Source: CAYINU01 sp964364855
Lineage (GTDB): Bacteria; Margulisbacteria; Marinamargulisbacteria; CAYINU01
NCBI GenBank assembly: GCA_964364855.1
Contig: CAYINU010000037.1
Coordinates: 1-17,507 of the forward strand
Length of the DNA: 17,507 nucleotides
Direction: 5' to 3'
Shown: piece by piece, positions 14,043-17,507 of the stretch
How the letters are laid out: each line of letters begins with the position of its first letter
How positions within the stretch are numbered: position 1 is the first letter of the stretch
Notes under the pieces: generated by a model
The model's input: the letters and a program-made list of their open reading frames with translations, nothing else
Database searches by the model: none
Told to the model about the DNA's origin: nothing
Translations under genes and position numbers: made by a program

Positions 14043-15337
14043 TGAATCTCCGGAAACCTTCCTGTCAGATATAGTGGGTAATTGGTAATATCGCCATCCC
14101 GTTTCAGGTTCATCGCCGACGCACGAAAGAGTGGTCCTGTATAGTGGGTTGCATAGACGCTGAGACTGCGCGTTTTTTTACTGGTGCCAGTTTTGACCTC
14201 AAGGGGATAAAGCGTACCGTTATATTGGAGGATGAAATCTACTTCTGCTTTACCTGGGCTGGTCCAATAAACCAAATCTTGTTTGCCATGGGCGACGAGT
14301 TCTTGCAGCACGAGATTTTCAGTAAGGGCCCCCGAAAAAGTTCCTAAAATCTCATCGCTTAATAAGGAAGCGGGTGCGATGTTGCAAAAAGCACACAACA
14401 ACCCAATATCCATAAAATACAATTTAAAATTGCTTCTATCTCGATAGGCTGCCAAAGGAATCCGTGCTGTTTCGGTATTTTCCACCTTATAGATGAGACC
14501 TGCATCCGTTAGCCACATCAAGGCGGATTCATATTCTCGGGCTCGTGCCCCTTCTTTGATCACTTTGAATAAGAATTTGGTGTTTTCTTTTGCCAGTTGG
14601 GAAGGAATGGATTCCCAAATATTCAAAATTTTAATGGCATCCGTACGATCGGCATATTTTGCAAAGTCAGACTGATATCCTTTTAGAAGGCTTTGCTGAA
14701 TCGTCCGTGTTTGCTCGAAGTCACCGGTATCCAAAAATTTACTGACTACAGCGGGCATGCCGCCAATCAGATAATATTGCTTAAACAAGGTCATGCATTC
14801 GATGTGCAAAGGTTCCGGCAGTGGATTCTGAAGGGTAAGGGTTTCTAAGCGATCCCGGAGCGTAGCCCTCCCGGAAGCACTCAGAAATTCAAAGAATGAG
14901 AGGGGATGCAAATCCAGAAAATCAATTTGCCCCACGGGAAATCCGCGAAGTTGACCCAATTTTACCCCCAGAAGGGAGCCAGCACTGGCCACATGAAGCT
15001 CAGGTAATTTTTCATTAAAATATTTTAAGCTGTTTAGGGCCAGTGGGCAGGCTTGGATTTCGTCAAAAATCAGCAGGGTTTTTCCGGGCGTGATGGCCGT
15101 TCTTTTCAGGAGGCCAATATGGTCGATTATGCGGTGAGGGTCGAGATCTGTTTCAAAAAGCGCGGCGACAGGCTTGTCATCTTCAAAATTGATAATGACG
15201 TGAGACTTGTACTCGGTGGTGGCGAATGCGTTGAGAAGATGGGTTTTACCAACTTGTCTGGCCCCCCTTATAATGAGGGGTTTCCGGTCCTTAGCCGCTT
15301 TCCATTTTTTAAGAGCCTGGTACAAGTCACGCTTCAT
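14039..15337 (-). CDS. AAA-family ATPase with C-terminal DUF4143 domain
   Basis: A 432-residue cytoplasmic protein with full family length. The N-terminal AAA domain has Walker A GARQVGKT (25-32) and Walker B LLIFDE (88-93), followed by a sensor-like SAGSLLGV. The C-terminal DUF4143 part includes FKLYFMDIGLL, TENLVLQEL and the nuclease-like segment EVDFILQ...YPLEVKTG, which resembles a PD-(D/E)XK core. Such proteins are frequent, patchily distributed and often multi-copy in genomes; their biological role is poorly defined, with defence or mobile-element links suggested by context. It starts at the ATG at 15337 behind a TATACT box and ends tail-to-tail with the 77-aa gene. It shows no truncation or frameshift. 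Confidence 0.9.
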   Translation of the reverse strand: MKRDLYQALKKWKAAKDRKPLIIRGARQVGKTHLLNAFATTEYKSHVIINFEDDKPVAALFETDLDPHRIIDHIGLLKRTAITPGKTLLIFDEIQACPLALNSLKYFNEKLPELHVASAGSLLGVKLGQLRGFPVGQIDFLDLHPLSFFEFLSASGRATLRDRLETLTLQNPLPEPLHIECMTLFKQYYLIGGMPAVVSKFLDTGDFEQTRTIQQSLLKGYQSDFAKYADRTDAIKILNIWESIPSQLAKENTKFLFKVIKEGARAREYESALMWLTDAGLIYKVENTETARIPLAAYRDRSNFKLYFMDIGLLCAFCNIAPASLLSDEILGTFSGALTENLVLQELVAHGKQDLVYWTSPGKAEVDFILQYNGTLYPLEVKTGTSKKTRSLSVYATHYTGPLFRASAMNLKRDGDITNYPLYLTGRFPEIH

Positions 15338-15343
15338 AAGCGT

Positions 15344-15349
15344 AGTATA
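15344..15349 (-). promoter_or_regulatory. -10 box of the AAA/DUF4143 gene, probable leaderless start
   Basis: On the minus strand TATACT lies exactly 6 nt before the ATG. It is the same hexamer and spacing as for the XRE gene. A TTTTAA at about 17 nt upstream is the only -35 candidate. No Shine-Dalgarno site is present. Confidence 0.5.
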
Positions 15350-15389
15350 ACCTAAAACCAGTCCCTTTAAAACAGATAACCTCCAAATT

Positions 15390-15405
15390 TGTGATTTTTA
15401 TCACG
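15390..15405 (+). promoter_or_regulatory. CRP-like palindrome 1 upstream of the FAD-protein gene
   Basis: TGTGA-TTTTTA-TCACG matches the CRP-type consensus TGTGA-N6-TCACA in 9 of 10 defined positions. It is the most distal of three such sites spaced 32 bp apart. Confidence 0.6.
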
Positions 15406-15421
15406 AATTAAGTTCTTATTA

Positions 15422-15437
15422 TGTGATTTTTATCACA
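15422..15437 (+). promoter_or_regulatory. CRP-like palindrome 2 upstream of the FAD-protein gene
   Basis: TGTGA-TTTTTA-TCACA is a perfect CRP-type palindrome, with the same spacer as site 1 and a start exactly 32 bp after it. The short sequence between sites 1 and 2 also shares a GTTC at the same phase. Confidence 0.65.
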
Positions 15438-15453
15438 TTATAGGTTCCAACTA

Positions 15454-15469
15454 TGTGAAAATCATCCCA
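15454..15469 (+). promoter_or_regulatory. CRP-like half-degenerate site 3 next to the FAD-protein start
   Basis: TGTGA-AAATCA-TCCCA keeps the left half perfectly and two to three positions of the right half. It begins exactly 32 bp after site 2 and ends 13 nt before the TTG start, where a bound protein would be expected to affect initiation. Confidence 0.45.
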
Positions 15470-15482
15470 TTTTGGGGGCTTA

Positions 15483-17156
15483 TTGGCAGTAAAAATCTAC
15501 CCTAGCAATTCCCACCTGCGGATCGCGATAAGTCCTGATATGGCACAAAAACGGCTCAGCGTCGGCCTACTGCCTGTAGGTCCCCAGCCCACTGGGGAAG
15601 CGGTGCGCCAATTGGCGCGGCAGACAGTAGAGGGGATCTGCGGCGAGTCGAACCCGGATTTCAACGTGCATCGATTTGAAACGGCCTTTTTTAACGCTTA
15701 TCCCGCTTACCAACACGAACCCAATACCGTGCTTTCCCCCGATACTCCCGCGGCGGCTGCGTTGCGGACGCAGTTGCTAAGCGATGTTCAACAGCTGCAG
15801 AACTTAAGACCAGAATGGCAGACCATGCTGACCATATGTGGCCAAATCCTGGCGGATGAACCCACTTTGCCGGCGTTGCCTTCAGATCTAAAGGTGTCTG
15901 CTCATGTGGTCATTCAAGGCGCTGGGCCTGTGGGCCTGTGGATGGCCTTGGTATTGGGGCGATTGGGCATTTCGGTGGATGTGGTGGAATCTCGTCCCGA
16001 GGCGGTATGGGCGGACCGGTACGGGTCGCTCAGCATGAAACCATGGACAGCGTTTTTGGAGGCATTGGATCTGCAGGCACGAGAGTGGTTTCTACATGAA
16101 ACAGAAACCGTGCGTTTCGCTCCGGATGACTTGTATTCTCCGAATGCATTGCGAGCGACAGTGGGGACTTATCAGCGGGCATTGCGCAAAAGCATAGCGA
16201 CGCTCCCCGCGGGACGGGTTAAACTCCACTTTGGAGAAACCAGTGCACAACATTATGTAAAACCCACAACCCTGTTGCGTGTACATGCCGAAGGGGTAGG
16301 AGGGCGGCAAAAGGCATTTGAAGCGGATCCGAGCCTGGCGCAAAAAACAGGATATGAATTCCATCCCGAACTGACGACGTATGCTGAAACCGCGGTGTGG
16401 TTCACGGATGAGGAAGTAACTGGATTTATCCGGTCCAATCAGTATTACCCACGCGGCGGAGGGTTGGTATTTGATCACCTGCGTAAACATGCGGTGTCGA
16501 ACATGGGCGCTCTAAGTCCTGTGGTGGACGCGCAGCTGCGAACGGCCGAACGATATCAGGTGGATCCCGTCAAAATTAACGCCGTAAGAACTTGGGCGGC
16601 GCAGCAGAAAGGCCTGACGTGTCCGACTATGGTCTATGCCATGTGTTCTCGTCCGTCTGCGGATACGCCGTCGCGGTTTCCACAGGCTTTACTTCATTCT
16701 CTTTTTGAGATCACACCGGAGCGTTTGCGTCAGTCCTTCCTACCTTCAGAAGGAGCAGCTCCCGCTGAAGTCTATATGGGAGACGCCTCCGGGCCGTCCC
16801 ATTTTATTGGAGGATACGGCACGTCTAAAGCCGGTCAAGAAATTCACCAAGTGGCGATCTATGTGGGGTTGATGGCCCTGATAGATGAGATGCAGCATAG
16901 CCTGAATGGGGGGAGCACCACGCAAGTTTTAAAGGAGCAGGATATCTTGCAATCTATGGTCAAAGCAGTCAATGGCCTACTATCGGCCAAACTGGCTCAA
17001 ATTGTCGACCGGTACTATTGGATATCGATTGTGGATGCCCTTTATCACCAAATCTCGCCAACCGTGGATTCTCCGCCGATGTCTCCAGCATCTCCAGTCG
17101 GAAGGGTAATTATGGAATCTCCCGTCCTGCCGCAGCAACCTGTTCTTGTGCAATGA
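15483..17156 (+). CDS. Atypical FAD-binding protein, possible MICAL-like/group A monooxygenase relative
   Basis: A protein of up to 557 residues. The N-terminal 145 residues are unrecognised. A Rossmann FAD site follows: GAGPVG at 146-151 with E169 at the end of the second strand (ISVDVVE). The next segment (ADRYGSLSMKPWTAFLEALDL) recalls the MICAL and related hydroxylase pattern. A GD-type motif, MGDASGPSHFIGGYG, carries G433-D434 as expected for the FAD ribityl/pyrophosphate contact. The central DG motif of group A hydroxylases is not visible, so substrate and activity are uncertain. The C-terminus is Pro/Ser-rich. The start is uncertain: TTG at 15483 has a G-run 4 nt upstream, while the ATG at 15540 would give 538 residues but has no Shine-Dalgarno site. 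Three CRP-like sites precede the gene. Its last 47 nt overlap a convergent ORF. Confidence 0.75.
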   Translation: MAVKIYPSNSHLRIAISPDMAQKRLSVGLLPVGPQPTGEAVRQLARQTVEGICGESNPDFNVHRFETAFFNAYPAYQHEPNTVLSPDTPAAAALRTQLLSDVQQLQNLRPEWQTMLTICGQILADEPTLPALPSDLKVSAHVVIQGAGPVGLWMALVLGRLGISVDVVESRPEAVWADRYGSLSMKPWTAFLEALDLQAREWFLHETETVRFAPDDLYSPNALRATVGTYQRALRKSIATLPAGRVKLHFGETSAQHYVKPTTLLRVHAEGVGGRQKAFEADPSLAQKTGYEFHPELTTYAETAVWFTDEEVTGFIRSNQYYPRGGGLVFDHLRKHAVSNMGALSPVVDAQLRTAERYQVDPVKINAVRTWAAQQKGLTCPTMVYAMCSRPSADTPSRFPQALLHSLFEITPERLRQSFLPSEGAAPAEVYMGDASGPSHFIGGYGTSKAGQEIHQVAIYVGLMALIDEMQHSLNGGSTTQVLKEQDILQSMVKAVNGLLSAKLAQIVDRYYWISIVDALYHQISPTVDSPPMSPASPVGRVIMESPVLPQQPVLVQ

Positions 17157-17376
17157 CTTGGAAGGCCAGAATACTCAATAGACCTTGTACAACCTGGCGC
17201 ATGGAAAACACTTGCATGGCCTCATAAGCAAAATGGCGCAGGGCAATGGGATGTTCCAGTACTTTTGCCATGTTTGATTCAGCTTCGCGTAGACTATCTT
17301 CGACGGCTTCCAGTAAGAGCAAATAGGTATTGGCGGGGGATGTACCTCGCGTGGCTGAGTCGGTTACATCTGTCAT
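17110..17376 (-). CDS. Hypothetical 88-aa helical protein
   Basis: I do not recognise this protein with confidence. It has 88 residues, a polar start (MTDVTDSATRGTS) and then two likely amphipathic helices: LLLLEAVEDSLREAESNMAKVL and, after HPIALRHF, a long one through MRQVVQGLLSILAFQVIAQEQV. It has no signal peptide. The start is strongly supported by GGAGG four nt upstream. The size and helix-Pro-helix layout loosely recall small type III secretion needle or rod subunits, but no diagnostic motif supports this and no secretion gene is in view. The last 47 nt run antisense to the end of the FAD-protein gene, so either two real tails overlap or one gene ends earlier in evolution than annotated. 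Confidence 0.6.
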   Translation of the reverse strand: MTDVTDSATRGTSPANTYLLLLEAVEDSLREAESNMAKVLEHPIALRHFAYEAMQVFSMRQVVQGLLSILAFQVIAQEQVAAAGREIP

Positions 17377-17380
17377 TTTG

Positions 17381-17385
17381 CCTCC
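17381..17385 (-). promoter_or_regulatory. Strong Shine-Dalgarno site of the 88-aa gene
   Basis: GGAGG on the minus strand, 4 nt before the ATG at 17376. It decides the start and argues that this short ORF is translated. Confidence 0.75.
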
Positions 17386-17394
17386 TTATTTGAA

Positions 17395-17460
17395 TTACGC
17401 TTCGCGGTCGCCGCCGTGCGGCTCCGAGGTACTTCTTCTGTCATTCCCGCGAAGGCGTAA
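17395..17460. repeat. Imperfect inverted repeat near the right edge
   Basis: TTACGCTTCGCGG (17395-17407) pairs with CCCGCGAAGGCGTAA (17446-17460), with one bulged base and a 38-nt GC-rich middle. The right arm contains TCATTCCCGCGAAGGCG, a sequence type that recurs as dispersed intergenic palindromes in many bacterial genomes. No T-run follows, so it does not look like a rho-independent terminator. The remaining bases to 17507 hold no gene that I can see. Confidence 0.5.
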
Positions 17461-17507
17461 TGTCACTAGTTTAAAGACTTAGACTTACCCCGTTTGTATT
17501 TACGATT

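Noticed and set aside
15390..15469. CRISPR-like reading of the 32-bp periodic repeats
   Set aside because: Only three units, the repeated part is a 16-bp palindrome, the intervals are 16 bp and AT-rich rather than unique spacers, and the position in front of a gene fits operators.
13116..17507. Insertion sequence, transposase, integrase or prophage
   Set aside because: No transposase, integrase or phage gene and no paired terminal repeats with target duplications were found, despite the accessory character of the genes.

Overview
The window is bacterial chromosome of moderate GC, apparently a draft or metagenome scaffold because it carries a 100-base N gap. All genes use standard bacterial codons and gene density is very high. 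The phylum cannot be fixed from this sequence alone. Clues are a FtsB/DivIC gene followed by a YabR-like S1 protein (an order familiar from Firmicutes), a membrane PASTA kinase-like protein, and -10 boxes placed 6-8 nt before the start codons of the lead genes, which implies widespread leaderless transcription. No tRNA, rRNA, insertion sequence or CRISPR array was seen.

Layout. Minus strand, 1-3133: hisH and uvrA overlap by 4 nt, and uvrA runs off the left edge. A short divergent promoter region follows (3134-3401). It contains the N gap flanked by identical 55-bp copies, most likely an assembly artefact. Plus strand, 3402-9961: a tightly packed run of seven genes, leuC-leuD-eno-ftsB-S1 protein-PASTA pseudokinase-ribD. 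Most junctions are 4-nt ATGA overlaps. Minus strand, 9958-10908: a secreted Ig/FN3 lipoprotein, tail-to-tail with ribD. Plus strand, 10998-13115: ftsK/spoIIIE, divergent from the lipoprotein.

From about 13.1 kb the window becomes accessory in character: an orphan HicB-like protein and an XRE regulator (minus, AT-rich), a 77-aa unknown (plus), and a DUF4143-type AAA ATPase (minus). Next come three evenly spaced CRP-like palindromes in front of a 557-aa atypical FAD protein (plus). Last is an 88-aa helical unknown (minus) that overlaps the FAD gene tail, then a short inverted repeat near the right edge.

How they fit together. LeuCD performs the isopropylmalate isomerase step of leucine synthesis, enolase is glycolytic, RibD makes a riboflavin precursor and HisH supplies ammonia for histidine and purine-linked synthesis. 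FtsB, FtsK and the PASTA protein belong to division and chromosome segregation. UvrA belongs to repair. The items most worth following up are the degenerate PASTA kinase embedded in the eno-ftsB operon, the consistent leaderless promoter architecture, and the triple CRP-like operator with 32-bp periodicity in front of the unusual flavoprotein.
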